Source: an uncultured Alphaproteobacteria bacterium
GTDB lineage: Bacteria > Pseudomonadota > Alphaproteobacteria > SP197
DNA length: 58,311 nt
Assembly: GCA_938048755.1 (NCBI GenBank)
Contig: CALIUG010000212.1
Location: 1-58,311 of the forward strand
Reading direction: 5' to 3'
Shown here: positions 16,147 through 25,864 of the stretch, piece by piece
Position numbering within the stretch: the first letter of the stretch is position 1
Layout: the number at the start of each line of letters is the position of its first letter
The notes under the pieces: model-generated
Seen by the model: the letters and a program-made list of their open reading frames with translations, nothing else
Database searches by the model: none
What the model was told of the DNA's origin: nothing
Program-made: the position numbers and the translations under genes

Positions 16147-18783
16147 ATGCGCACAGACGAACCACGGGTGATTCATCTTTCCGATTACACGGCACCGGAT
16201 TATCGGGTCGAAACACTCGCGCTGCATTTCACGCTGGAGCCCGAAGCAACCAGAGTGCGCGCCGAATTGGCCATGGTGGCGAACCACGATCACAGCGCGG
16301 GCGCTCGCCCGCTGCATCTGGATGGTGACGCTCTGCCGCTGGAAGCCGTTGCCATCGACGGGCAGGCTCTGGCAGCCGATGCCTATACCCATGATGAGGC
16401 CGGTCTCACAATCCATCAGCCGCCCGAACGTTTCACCCTGACGACAGAAACCATCATTGCGCCGGCCAGCAACACCGCGCTTGAAGGGCTCTATATGTCC
16501 TCGGGCAAGTACTGCACCCAGTGCGAGGCGGAAGGATTCCGGCGCATCACCTTCTATCCCGACCGCCCGGACGTCCTGGCCGTGTGGACCGTCACCATTG
16601 ATGCTGACAGGGCGAGCTGTCCGGTCCTGCTCTCCAACGGCAATCTGGTCGAGGAAAACGATCTGGGCGAAGGCCGCCATCGCGCGGTCTGGCACGACCC
16701 GTTCCCCAAGCCTTCCTATCTCTTTGCGCTCGTCGCAGGAGACCTGGGCTGCCTTGAGGATACCTTCACCACCATGTCGGGGCGCACGGTCGATCTCAAG
16801 ATCTGGAGCGAACACGGCAACCAGGAGAAATGCACCTATGCCATGGATGCGCTCAAACGCTCCATGACCTGGGACGAGGAACGCTACGGCCTGGAATACG
16901 ACCTCGACATCTTCAACATCGTTGCGGTCGGCGATTTCAACATGGGGGCAATGGAGAACAAGAGCCTCAACGTCTTCAATTCCAAGCTGGTGCTGGCCAG
17001 CCCCGAGACGGCGACGGACGGGGATTATGAGGCGATCGAGGGTGTCATCGCCCATGAGTATTTCCACAACTGGACCGGCAACCGCGTGACCTGCCGCGAC
17101 TGGTTCCAGCTTTCCCTGAAAGAAGGCCTCACGGTCTATCGCGACCAGGAATTCAGCGCCGATATGCGCAGCCACGCGGTCAAGCGCATCGACGATGTGC
17201 GCCGCCTGCGCGGTGCTCAGTTCCCCGAGGATGCCAGCCCCATGGCCCATCCGATCCGGCCCGCCAGCTTCATCGAGATCAACAACTTCTACACCCCCAC
17301 GGTCTATGAAAAGGGTGCCGAGGTGATCCGCATGATGGAGCGCCTGCTGGGACGTGACGGCTTCCGCAAGGGCATGGGCCTCTATTTCGAGCGCCATGAC
17401 GGTCAGGCCGTCACCTGCGATGATTTTGTCGCGGCCATGGCGGATGCCAACGGCGCCGATCTCGATCATTTCAAGCTCTGGTACAGCCAGGCCGGCACGC
17501 CGAAGGTTTCGGCCAACGGCAGCTATGATGCCGATGCACGGGTCTACGAACTCACCCTGGAGCAGGTGACCGACCCGACGCCGGGCCAGCCAGACAAGAA
17601 GCCGCTCCATATCCCCTTCGAGATCGGCCTGATCGGTCCCAACGGCGGAGAGATGGAAACCACGGTGGAGGGTGTTGCGGGTTCAAGCCATCTCATCGAT
17701 CTCACAAATGCACGCCAGACCGTCCGGTTCGAGAATGTCGGTGCGGCGCCCGTGCCTTCGCTCAACCGTGCCTTCACCGCACCTGTGCGCCTGTCGAGCG
17801 ATCTCAGCGATGCCGACAGTGCTTTCCTCATGGCCCATGACACCGACCCCTTCGCGCGTTGGGAAGCAGGTCAGCAGTTCGGCACCAGGGTTCTGCTTGC
17901 GATGATCGAGTCGGTACAGAAGACCGGCACCTGCGCGGCTGATCCCGCCTATGTTGAAGCCATGGGCACGACGCTTGCCGATAGCTCTCTCGACAACGCC
18001 TTCAAGGCGCTGGCGCTCTCCATTCCCGGAGAATCCTATCTGGCCGACCAGATGGAAACCGTCGATGTCGATGCCATCCACACCGCGCGTGAAATCATGC
18101 GCGGGACCATCGCACGCCAGTTCCGCGATGCCTGGCTGGCGGCGTATCACGGCAACCAGTCATCGGGTCCCTACAGCCCGGCGGCGGAACAGGCGGGCCA
18201 GCGGGCGCTGAAGAACGCCGCGCTTTCCTATCTCTCTGCGACAGGTGAAGACGCCGACATCGACCTGGTCGTCGCGCAGTACCGTCAGGCCGACAACATG
18301 ACCGATCGTCTGACGGCGCTGATCCTTCTGGGGACGCTCGAAACGCCGGAGCGGCAGGCAGCGCTGGATGATTTCTACCAGCGCTTCAAGGGCGATGATC
18401 TCGTGGTCAACAAATGGCTCAGTGCCCAGGCCATGTCGCCCTTGCCCGATACGCTTGACCGGGTAAAGGCGATGCAAACGCATGAGAGTTTCACCATCAG
18501 GAATCCCAACAAGGTTTATGCCCTGATCGCAGGGTTCACCATGGGCAATCCGGTCGGCTTTCATCAAAAGAGTGGCGCGGGTTACCGCTTCCTGGCCGAT
18601 GTGCTGATCGAGCTTGATGGTCTCAACCCGCAGGTCGCGGGTCGCCTGGTGGATGCCCTGGGCCGCTGGCGCCGCCAGGACCCCGAGCGTCAGGCGCTCA
18701 TGAAGGCCGAACTGGAGCGCATCCGTGCCCGCGATGGCCTCTCGCCCGATCTCACCGAGAAGATCGGCAAGTCGCTGGATTGA
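16147..18783 (+). CDS. pepN: Aminopeptidase N (M1 family)
   Basis: 878 residues, the length of E. coli PepN. The exopeptidase motif GAMEN is at 267-271. The zinc site is HEYFHNWTGNRVTCRDWFQL with His303, Glu304 and His307, and the third ligand Glu in SLKEGLTVYRDQEF (about 326). The C-terminal DUF3458-type helical repeat domain is complete. It is a cytosolic zinc exopeptidase removing N-terminal residues from peptides. AAGGA precedes ATG 16147; a longer upstream frame is not homologous. A large stem-loop lies in the leader and a palindromic repeat follows the stop. Confidence 0.97.
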   Translation: MRTDEPRVIHLSDYTAPDYRVETLALHFTLEPEATRVRAELAMVANHDHSAGARPLHLDGDALPLEAVAIDGQALAADAYTHDEAGLTIHQPPERFTLTTETIIAPASNTALEGLYMSSGKYCTQCEAEGFRRITFYPDRPDVLAVWTVTIDADRASCPVLLSNGNLVEENDLGEGRHRAVWHDPFPKPSYLFALVAGDLGCLEDTFTTMSGRTVDLKIWSEHGNQEKCTYAMDALKRSMTWDEERYGLEYDLDIFNIVAVGDFNMGAMENKSLNVFNSKLVLASPETATDGDYEAIEGVIAHEYFHNWTGNRVTCRDWFQLSLKEGLTVYRDQEFSADMRSHAVKRIDDVRRLRGAQFPEDASPMAHPIRPASFIEINNFYTPTVYEKGAEVIRMMERLLGRDGFRKGMGLYFERHDGQAVTCDDFVAAMADANGADLDHFKLWYSQAGTPKVSANGSYDADARVYELTLEQVTDPTPGQPDKKPLHIPFEIGLIGPNGGEMETTVEGVAGSSHLIDLTNARQTVRFENVGAAPVPSLNRAFTAPVRLSSDLSDADSAFLMAHDTDPFARWEAGQQFGTRVLLAMIESVQKTGTCAADPAYVEAMGTTLADSSLDNAFKALALSIPGESYLADQMETVDVDAIHTAREIMRGTIARQFRDAWLAAYHGNQSSGPYSPAAEQAGQRALKNAALSYLSATGEDADIDLVVAQYRQADNMTDRLTALILLGTLETPERQAALDDFYQRFKGDDLVVNKWLSAQAMSPLPDTLDRVKAMQTHESFTIRNPNKVYALIAGFTMGNPVGFHQKSGAGYRFLADVLIELDGLNPQVAGRLVDALGRWRRQDPERQALMKAELERIRARDGLSPDLTEKIGKSLD

Positions 18784-18791
18784 GAGATCGT

Positions 18792-18895
18792 GTCATCCCG
18801 GCCTTGAGCCGGGATCTCGTCATGACGCGTTTCTGAAGCAACGTGCGGACCGAGATCCCGGCGCGCGTTCGCATTGCTCACTTGGCCGGGATGAC
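18792..18895. repeat. Composite palindromic dispersed repeat, copy 2
   Basis: 104 bp running from GTCATCCCGG to CCGGGATGAC, an outer inverted pair, with inner palindromes ATCCCGGCcttgaGCCGGGAT (18795-18815) and a second ATCCCGGC...GCCGGGAT pair (18855-18892). It has the same design as the element at 14594-14691. It lies between pepN and an alpha/beta hydrolase, both on the plus strand. Confidence 0.72.
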
Positions 18896-18934
18896 ACATG
18901 GTTGAGTTGGCTCTTTTCGCGAAAGGACTTCCCC

Positions 18935-19747
18935 ATGCCGCATTTCAGAACTTCCGGTGCGAACCTCTATTACGAACAGACCGGTTCTGGTCCTGACATC
19001 GTCTGGCTGCCCGGTGGTGATCAGCGGGGCGAGGAAATGCGCTGGCAGGTCGGCGGCTTCCCCGATTTCCGCAACACCACCATGGACCCGCGCGGCGTCG
19101 GCGAAACCGAACACACGGAGGGCCCGCCCTGGTCGATCCTGGACATGGCGCGCGATGCCGCCGAACTGATCGAGGCCCATTGCGAGGCGCCGGTTGTCGT
19201 TGCGGGCCTCTCCATGGGTTCGCTCATCGTGCAGGAAATCGCGATCAACTGGCCCCATTTGGTGCGGCTGGCCATCCCCATGGGCACCTTCGCGGTTTCG
19301 GAAGGGTTCTCACGCGAATGGATGGAATCGGAAATCCGCTATCGGCGCGAACACGGCAACCTGCCGCCTGATTTCGCTACTACCCACTACGCTGCCTTCA
19401 TGTATCCGCCCGAGGTGCTGGACGACCCCGAGAAATGGGCTGAACTGCGCGGCGTCACCGAGGCCGCCTACAAACACCGCGACGGCAAGATGCTGGATGC
19501 TCAGTGGCAGGCCTGTTGTGATTTCGACACGACGGATCGTCTGCCGGACTGCAGGGTACCCATGCACGTCATCGGTTTCGGCCTCGACATGCAGGCCCCG
19601 CCCTATCTGGGCAAGAAGTGCGCCGAACTGGCCGGCAACGGCCATTATCACCGGCTGGAAGGCCTGAGCCATCTCTCGCTTTGCGGCCACAAACATGATG
19701 TGGTGAATACTAGGATCCGTGAGATCATCGAAGGATTGGATCGCTGA
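18935..19747 (+). CDS. Alpha/beta hydrolase
   Basis: 270 residues beginning MPHFRTSGANLYYEQTGSGP, the standard opening of this fold. The nucleophile elbow is VAGLSMGSL (Ser of GxSxG), a conserved Asp lies in MDPRGVGETE, and the late His is probably in EGLSHLSLCG. It is cytosolic with no signal peptide, an esterase, lactonase or similar. GAAAGGA lies upstream of ATG 18935. The downstream oxygenase starts 10 bp after its stop, so they form a two-gene unit and may act in one pathway. Confidence 0.88.
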   Translation: MPHFRTSGANLYYEQTGSGPDIVWLPGGDQRGEEMRWQVGGFPDFRNTTMDPRGVGETEHTEGPPWSILDMARDAAELIEAHCEAPVVVAGLSMGSLIVQEIAINWPHLVRLAIPMGTFAVSEGFSREWMESEIRYRREHGNLPPDFATTHYAAFMYPPEVLDDPEKWAELRGVTEAAYKHRDGKMLDAQWQACCDFDTTDRLPDCRVPMHVIGFGLDMQAPPYLGKKCAELAGNGHYHRLEGLSHLSLCGHKHDVVNTRIREIIEGLDR

Positions 19748-19757
19748 AGGTCATGCC

Positions 19758-20546
19758 ATGATCGAAGACATTATCGACCTCGACCGTTATCCCATCGCCG
19801 ATCTGGCCAGCCCGGCGGCGCAGCGGCTTGTTGCGCGCGGGCGTGCGCAACAAGCCGACGATGGTTGTTTCCTGCTGGAAGACTTCATCCGTCCCGAGGC
19901 TGCCGAGCGCATGGCACGGGATGCGCGTGATCTTGTGGTGGACGGCCACCCCCAGACCCGACTGCGCGACCGGGAGGAGGGGCGGCGGTCCGGCTGCTTC
20001 GCCTGGCATCGCGATACCCGGGTGTCGATGCGCTGTGTCGGTGGTGACCGCATGCCCGGCGACTCACCGCTCCAGCAGGTCTACCAATGGGATCCGCTGA
20101 CCCGCTTTATCGGTGCCGTTCTGGGGCGCGATCCCTTTCATCGCAGTGCCGATCCCATGGTCGGCAACATGCTGGGTGCCCACCGCGTCGGCGACGAGCT
20201 CGATTGGCATTACGACCCCAACGACGGTGTGGTCACGCTCATGATCCAGCGCCCGGATGCCGGTGGGCGATTCGAATTCGCGCCGATGAATCGCCCCGAT
20301 GATCCCGACGAGGGAGTCCAGTGTGCGGCGATCGACGCTGTCATGTCGGGACGCTGGCCCGGTGTGCGGGAGGTCGACCAGAAGCCCGGCACCCTCACAC
20401 TCTTCAACGGCAACCGCTCACTCCACCGCGTCACACCGGTTGAGGCAGGGCCTGAGCGCATCATGCTCCTGCTTTCCTATGACAGCCGCCCCGATCAGAT
20501 CTTCCGGGACGACATTCGGATCGACTTCTTTGGCAGGACTTCCTGA
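19758..20546 (+). CDS. BesD/HalD-family-like Fe(II)/2-oxoglutarate oxygenase, hydroxylase-type motif
   Basis: 262 residues. The core resembles the HalD/BesD group that contains free-amino-acid halogenases and hydroxylases: NMLGAHRVGDELDWHYDPND, then GGRFEFAPMNRPDD, then GTLTLFNGNRSLHRVTPVE and IMLLLSYDSRPD. Iron ligands are His151, Asp153 and His223, with an Arg at 234 as 2-oxoglutarate anchor. Halogenases in the group have Gly where this protein has Asp153, so hydroxylation is predicted and not chlorination. It is translationally close to the hydrolase upstream. Substrate is plausibly a free amino acid or derivative (inference from the family). Confidence 0.78.
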   Translation: MIEDIIDLDRYPIADLASPAAQRLVARGRAQQADDGCFLLEDFIRPEAAERMARDARDLVVDGHPQTRLRDREEGRRSGCFAWHRDTRVSMRCVGGDRMPGDSPLQQVYQWDPLTRFIGAVLGRDPFHRSADPMVGNMLGAHRVGDELDWHYDPNDGVVTLMIQRPDAGGRFEFAPMNRPDDPDEGVQCAAIDAVMSGRWPGVREVDQKPGTLTLFNGNRSLHRVTPVEAGPERIMLLLSYDSRPDQIFRDDIRIDFFGRTS

Positions 20547-20563
20547 CCTGGCTGGAGGGCCGG

Positions 20564-22660
20564 TCAGACGCTGACCACTCTGGCATGTGCATCGACAGCC
20601 ACAGCACCGCTGTCCTTGCGGCGCAGGAATAGCGGGTTGATATCAAGCTCCTGCAATGCCGGACCGGCATCCATGGCGAACCATGACAGGCGTGCAGCGG
20701 CATCGGCCAGGGCATCGACATCCAGGGCAGGGCTGCCGCGGACACCTTCCAGCACGGGCCAGAGTTTCAGGCTGCGCAGACGCTCCTTCACACGTTCGGG
20801 ATGCACGGGGCAGGGAAGCAGGATGACATCGTCCAGCACTTCGGCCAGCACACCGCCCAGGCCGACCAGCACCATGGGGCCGAACTGGGCATCGTTCTGG
20901 ATGCCCAGAATGGCTTCGGCCTCACCGGACGCCATTTCGGAGACCAGGCAGCCGGCAAGACGGATGCCCAGGTGTGTTGCCATGTCCTGCCAGGCCCGGC
21001 TCAGGGCTTCGGCGTCGGCAATCCCCAATGCAACTGCGCCGTCGACGGACTTGTGAATGAGGTCGGGGCCGAACCCCTTGAGGGCAATGGGCCAGCCGAT
21101 GGTCTCGGCAGCGGCGATCGCTGCATCAAGGGTCGCGACCGTCTGCTCCCGCGTCACGGGAATGCCGTAACGCGCCAGCTCGGCCTTGACCGTGTGTTCG
21201 TCGAGCCAGCCGTCTCCATGGCCTGAAAAGGGGGTGCCGTCTGGCAGATCGTCTGGCCGTTTTGCGACCGGGGCGGCTTTGGTCGGCGCCAGCCAGGTCT
21301 TGAGCACGCGCAAGGCTTCGTCGGTCGTTTCGTAACTCAGCATGTCGAGGTCGCGCACGACCTTGCGGCCACCATCCGACGAGGAACCCGGCGTGAAGAC
21401 GACGAGGGTCGGCTTGCCGGTCGCCTTTCCACCTCCTGCCAGACTTCTGGCGGACTGGGTCATCTGCGGCCCGGTCGTGATCATGATGAGGTTGGCCGCG
21501 ACATCGGGATCGGTAGCGGCAATCGCCAATCCGCCATCGTCCACATCGATGAAGCTGCGGTCTTTCATGGCGCCCAGATCAAGCGGATTGCCCAGTTGCT
21601 CGGGCACATAGATCTTTTCCAGGCTGGCGCGGGTTTCCGGAGAGAACCGTGCGAGACGCAGCCCGACATCGTCGAACCGGTCGGTGGTGATCGCTGCGGC
21701 GCCACCTGATCCGGTGATGACGCAGATGCCGTCACCTGTGGGCGGTCCGTAACGCGAGATCATCTCGGCTGCCTGCATCATGCCGTTGACGTCATCGACC
21801 GGCACGACACCGGCCTCGCGGCACACCGCTTCGAGAACACGCCAGGAGCCTGCCAGGCTGGCGGTATGGCTCATGGTGACGCGTGCACCTTCTTCAGAGC
21901 GTCCCGACTTCACCATCAGCACCGGCTTGCCGGCATCGCGGCATTGTCTGGCCGCGGCAACGAACCGGTCCGGGTTCTTGAACCCCTCGACATAAAGCGT
22001 GACGACGTTGGTGGCCGGGTCCTGCGCCATCCATTCCAGGAAGTCGGCAAGGTCCAGATCGGCCTGGTTGCCGATGCTGATCGCGCTGGAGAACCGCGCG
22101 CCATCGCCGACGCCGCGGTTGTAGACCGTTGCCATCAGGGCACCGGACTGGCTGATGAACCCGATGCCCCCGGGTTCGTGGGCCGAGTCCTGCATGGAAG
22201 GCGACGAGTTCATGATGAGCCCGGCTTGGGTGTTGATCAGGCCCAGACCGTTGGGACCCACCAGACGCATGCCATGGGCACGGGCAACCTCGACCATGCG
22301 CTGCTCCAGGGCCGCGCCTTCCGCACCGGTCTCGGTGAAACCGGCAGAGATGACGACGCAGCAGGCCACGCCACTTCTCGCGCAATCCTCGATGTGGTCC
22401 ATGACATGGTCGCGCGGCACGGCAATGACGGCCATGTCAACCGCAACATCCGCCTCTGAAACCCGCGGCACACAGGGCAGGTCGAAGAGGGTCTCACGCT
22501 TGGGATTGACCGGAATGATACGGCCGGGAAAGCCCAGACTCAGGGTGTTGTAGAAAATGCGTCCGCCGAACTTGCGCTGGTCCTCAGAGGCACCGATGAA
22601 CGCGATGGTGCCGGGGTTCATGATCTCTGCGACGGATTGGCGCGGCGCTGGATTCGTCAC
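20564..22660 (-). CDS. NDP-forming acyl-CoA synthetase (acetate-CoA ligase family)
   Basis: 698 residues in the order CoA-binding domain (TIAFIGASEDQRKFGG; VGPNGLGLINT), succinyl-CoA-ligase-like flavodoxin domains (GFISQSGALMATV; the phospho-His loop in MSHTASLAGS), and C-terminal ATP-grasp (GFGPDLIHKSVDGAVALG). It joins a carboxylate to CoA at the expense of ATP or the reverse. The start is GTG 22658-22660 with GAGG at 8 bases. The MFS transporter upstream ends 20 bp before, so uptake plus CoA activation of an acid in one operon is a reasonable inference. Confidence 0.88.
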   Translation of the reverse strand: MTNPAPRQSVAEIMNPGTIAFIGASEDQRKFGGRIFYNTLSLGFPGRIIPVNPKRETLFDLPCVPRVSEADVAVDMAVIAVPRDHVMDHIEDCARSGVACCVVISAGFTETGAEGAALEQRMVEVARAHGMRLVGPNGLGLINTQAGLIMNSSPSMQDSAHEPGGIGFISQSGALMATVYNRGVGDGARFSSAISIGNQADLDLADFLEWMAQDPATNVVTLYVEGFKNPDRFVAAARQCRDAGKPVLMVKSGRSEEGARVTMSHTASLAGSWRVLEAVCREAGVVPVDDVNGMMQAAEMISRYGPPTGDGICVITGSGGAAAITTDRFDDVGLRLARFSPETRASLEKIYVPEQLGNPLDLGAMKDRSFIDVDDGGLAIAATDPDVAANLIMITTGPQMTQSARSLAGGGKATGKPTLVVFTPGSSSDGGRKVVRDLDMLSYETTDEALRVLKTWLAPTKAAPVAKRPDDLPDGTPFSGHGDGWLDEHTVKAELARYGIPVTREQTVATLDAAIAAAETIGWPIALKGFGPDLIHKSVDGAVALGIADAEALSRAWQDMATHLGIRLAGCLVSEMASGEAEAILGIQNDAQFGPMVLVGLGGVLAEVLDDVILLPCPVHPERVKERLRSLKLWPVLEGVRGSPALDVDALADAAARLSWFAMDAGPALQELDINPLFLRRKDSGAVAVDAHARVVSV

Positions 22661-22679
22661 GGGTTTGCCTCGGGCGTTG

Positions 22680-23870
22680 TCAGTACTGGCGTGGAACGTA
22701 GCGCGCGTACCAGGCCATGACGAGCATTCCTAGGCCACCGGCAACAAAGACCGCGGGCAGGGCAAAGGTTGTCAGCAACAGGGAGAAGATGCCCGGCGGG
22801 CCGATCTGGGAGGTGTCGCGGAAGGTCGCAAAGACGCTTGTCATCTCCGCGCGCTCATAGGGGTGCACCGCCCGCAGAAAGAGCATGTTGCCGGCGCCGT
22901 CGATCATGCTGGTGGCAAAGGCCGCGATCAGGAAGACGGTCACGCCAAGCCAGGGTGAACCCGCCACAAGAGCGACGACGAGGGTGCCCAGACCCGAGGC
23001 GATGTACCCCACGATGAGCAGCTTGCGGATACCCCAGCGCCGACCGATCCAGGCCCAGAACGGGCACAGCATGACGGCAAAGGAGCCGGCCGAAACGACC
23101 AGACCTGCGACTGTGTCGCCGAGTCCCGCCTCGACGCAGTAGATCGGGCCATAGACGAAGAACATGGCCCACCAGCTTGAGCGTCCCACGGCCAGAAGCC
23201 AGGCCAGACGCAGGCGCGGCTGCACGAAGAAATGGGGAAAGAAGCGGAATGGGTTGGGCGGCGAGGATTTCGCAGCCTGGATCGCCTTGTTGTCGGAGAA
23301 CCGCAGATAGAGGAAGACGGCGTACACCGTGCAGGCCAGAACGGCCATGGCGATGAAGGGTGCGGGGCGTCCCAGGAACTCCGCCATCCAGATGCCGCCG
23401 ATGGGCCCGATGATGAAGCCCGATCCCATGAACAGGACCCGCACAGGTTCGAAACGGCCGAATTCCTGACGTGGAATATGATCCATCAGGTAGAGGTTGA
23501 ACGAGATGTCGAGCGCAATGAAGCCAACCAGAAAACAGGTCAGGCCTGCGGCAAAGACGATGCCGCTGCCCAGAGACAGCAGGACAGCGGCAAGGCACAG
23601 CAGGGCGGTACCCAGGGCGACGACACGGCGTCGGCGGATCAGATGGACCAGCAAGGGCATGGCAAGACTGCCGGCCAGGCCGACAAACGATGCCGCGAAA
23701 TAGAGGATGCTGACCTGCTGGGCCGAACCCATGATCTCCAGGGCGGTCAGCGGCAGGATCGTCAGTGGCAGCCCACGCGCCAGACCCTGAAGGCCGTACA
23801 GCACCGCAAACGGCATGGCATTGGGAAGGTCGGCGACGCCAAGCCAGACATGTAGATGAAGCCCCCGCAA
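22680..23870 (-). CDS. MFS transporter, paralogue of the one at 14713
   Basis: 396 residues, 12 predicted helices. The start is TTG 23868-23870: GAGGAG lies 7 bases before it, while an ATG 4 bases further upstream is in another frame and nearly touches the GAGGAG. The next in-frame ATG (23816) has no ribosome-binding site. It shares QPRLRLAW, GRSSWWAM, FLRAVHPYERAEMTSV and MAWYARYVP with the paralogue. It precedes the acyl-CoA synthetase in the same operon, hinting at a carboxylate substrate. Confidence 0.85.
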   Translation of the reverse strand: MRGLHLHVWLGVADLPNAMPFAVLYGLQGLARGLPLTILPLTALEIMGSAQQVSILYFAASFVGLAGSLAMPLLVHLIRRRRVVALGTALLCLAAVLLSLGSGIVFAAGLTCFLVGFIALDISFNLYLMDHIPRQEFGRFEPVRVLFMGSGFIIGPIGGIWMAEFLGRPAPFIAMAVLACTVYAVFLYLRFSDNKAIQAAKSSPPNPFRFFPHFFVQPRLRLAWLLAVGRSSWWAMFFVYGPIYCVEAGLGDTVAGLVVSAGSFAVMLCPFWAWIGRRWGIRKLLIVGYIASGLGTLVVALVAGSPWLGVTVFLIAAFATSMIDGAGNMLFLRAVHPYERAEMTSVFATFRDTSQIGPPGIFSLLLTTFALPAVFVAGGLGMLVMAWYARYVPRQY

Positions 23871-23960
23871 AGGACATGCTCCTCGCGCTTTCTAGGTTTC
23901 CCTATGGGACTCCTGATTGCGCCCATGCGCAAGACAAATGCCATGCATGGCAGCTTTGCG

Positions 23961-25820
23961 TCAGGCGGGTGCGGGCATCGGGGCGACTTCGGGTTCGCTG
24001 GAGCCCTGCTGCTGGCGACGCCACATGCCAGCGTAAACGCCGTCGCGTTCGAGTAGATCGTTGTGACGTCCACGCTCCACGATTTCGCCTGCCTCCAGCA
24101 CCAGGATCTCGTCAGCATCGACCACGGTGGAGAGCCGGTGCGCGACGACCAGCGTCGTCCGGCCCTTTGCGATGTCATTGAGGTTCGCCTGGATCGCACG
24201 CTCGGTATGGGTGTCGAGCGCACTGGTCGCTTCGTCGAAGATCAGGATTTTCGGGTTCTTCAGGATGGTGCGGGCAATCGCGACACGTTGCTTCTCGCCG
24301 CCGGAGAGTTTCAGGCCTCGCTCACCCACCATGGTGTCGTAACCATCGGGCAGGCCGATGACGAAATCATGAATGCGCGCGAGCCTGGCTGCCTCCTCGA
24401 CCTCTTCCTGGGTCGCGCCGGGGCGGCCATAGGCGATGTTGTAGGCGACCGTGTCGTTGAAGAGCACGGTATCCTGGGGAACGATTCCGATCGCTGCGCG
24501 CAGGGATTGCTGGGTCACCCTGCGCAGATCCTGACCGTCGATGGTGATGGCCCCGTCTGCGACGTCATAGAAGCGGAAGAGCAGGCGCGAAAGTGTCGAT
24601 TTGCCGGCACCGGATGGCCCGACCACCGCGACCTTCTTGCCGGCAGGCACCATGAAACTGACGTCTTTGAGGATCGGCCGCCGGGTGTCGTAGGCAAAGT
24701 CGACCGCCTCGAAGCGGATCGAACTGCCGTTGGCCTCCAGCTCCCTGGCATCAGGATCATCGACAATCTCGGCGTCGACCGCCAGAAGCTGGAACATCGC
24801 CTCGATGTCGATCAGGGCCTGCTTGATCTCGCGATAGACAAAGCCGAACAGGTTGAGTGGCTGATAAAGCTGCATGAGATAGGTGTTGGCCAGCACGAAA
24901 TCACCCACCGTCATGGTGCCGTCGACAATGCCCGCCGCCGACAGGATCATGACCAGGGTTAGGCCAACGGAGATGATCGCAGCCTGGCCGAAGTTGAGGG
25001 CTGCCAGCGATACGTTGCTCTTGACCGCGGCTTCCTCATAGTTCGCCAGACGTTCGTCGTAACGCTGGGCCTCATGCTCTTCGTTGCCGAAATACTTCAC
25101 CGTCTCGTAGTTCAGCAGACTGTCGATGGCGCGTGTGTTCGCACTGGTGTCGGCGTCGTTCATGCTCCGCCGGAAGCGGATGCGCCATTCCGTCACCATC
25201 ATGGTGTAGCCGATGTAGACCACCACGGTCGCAAGCGTGATTCCGGCAATGGCGAAGTCCAGCATGTACCAGAGGATGCCGAAAACCAGCACCAGCTCGA
25301 TGATCGTGGGGATCAGGTTGAAGAGGCTGATGCGCAGCAGCAGTTCGATGGCGCGGTTACCGCGTTCGATCACGCGCGACAGACCGCCGGTCTGACGTTC
25401 CAGATGAAAACGCAGGGAAAGCCGGTGCAGGTGACGGAACACCTCCAGAATGATCCGCCGGATGGCGCGCTGGCCCACGCGGGCAAAAATCGCATCGCGC
25501 GCTTCGCTGAACCCCAGCGAGGCGATCCGTGCCAGGCCGTAAGTCAGGATCACGCCGACGGGAATGACGAGCAGGAGCCCCTCTTCGGCGGAGACCAGTG
25601 CATCGACCGCGTCCTTGTAGAAGATCGGCACCATGACGATGGCGACCTTCGAGAGCACCAGAAATACCATCGCGACCACGACCCGCGCGCGCAGGTTCCA
25701 TTCACCCGCCGGCCACAAATAGGGCAGCAGGCTCAGCATCGTGGCGAAACCGCCGGAACGATCGGTGCCGGCCTTGCCGTTTGTGTCGTCGTCGCGCGGG
25801 GCGGACCCGATGCTACGCAT
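23961..25820 (-). CDS. Atm1-type ABC half-transporter (fused permease and ATPase)
   Basis: 619 residues. Six membrane helices (about 45-330) are followed by an ABC ATPase with Walker A GPSGAGKST, signature LSGGEKQR, Walker B ILIFDEATSALD and switch AHRLS. The stretch LLNYETVKYFGNEEHEAQRY is the hallmark of the Atm1/HMT1/ABCB7 group, which exports glutathione-linked sulfur or metal conjugates and works as a homodimer. MRSIGSAPRDD from ATG 25820 is taken as start; an upstream extension would overlap the divergent Rieske gene. The alphaproteobacterial form is ancestral to mitochondrial Atm1. Confidence 0.92.
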   Translation of the reverse strand: MRSIGSAPRDDDTNGKAGTDRSGGFATMLSLLPYLWPAGEWNLRARVVVAMVFLVLSKVAIVMVPIFYKDAVDALVSAEEGLLLVIPVGVILTYGLARIASLGFSEARDAIFARVGQRAIRRIILEVFRHLHRLSLRFHLERQTGGLSRVIERGNRAIELLLRISLFNLIPTIIELVLVFGILWYMLDFAIAGITLATVVVYIGYTMMVTEWRIRFRRSMNDADTSANTRAIDSLLNYETVKYFGNEEHEAQRYDERLANYEEAAVKSNVSLAALNFGQAAIISVGLTLVMILSAAGIVDGTMTVGDFVLANTYLMQLYQPLNLFGFVYREIKQALIDIEAMFQLLAVDAEIVDDPDARELEANGSSIRFEAVDFAYDTRRPILKDVSFMVPAGKKVAVVGPSGAGKSTLSRLLFRFYDVADGAITIDGQDLRRVTQQSLRAAIGIVPQDTVLFNDTVAYNIAYGRPGATQEEVEEAARLARIHDFVIGLPDGYDTMVGERGLKLSGGEKQRVAIARTILKNPKILIFDEATSALDTHTERAIQANLNDIAKGRTTLVVAHRLSTVVDADEILVLEAGEIVERGRHNDLLERDGVYAGMWRRQQQGSSEPEVAPMPAPA

Positions 25821-25864
25821 GTGGCTTTGCTCAATGGATTTGGTTAGGCTAGGGACGTCTACAT

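Noticed and set aside
16075-17610. A 511-codon antisense frame over pepN
   Set aside because: PepN's zinc and GAMEN motifs on the sense strand are unambiguous.
19758-20546. Halogenase call for the BesD/HalD-like protein
   Set aside because: The iron-ligand Asp153 is present where halogenases have Gly, so chloride would have no site.
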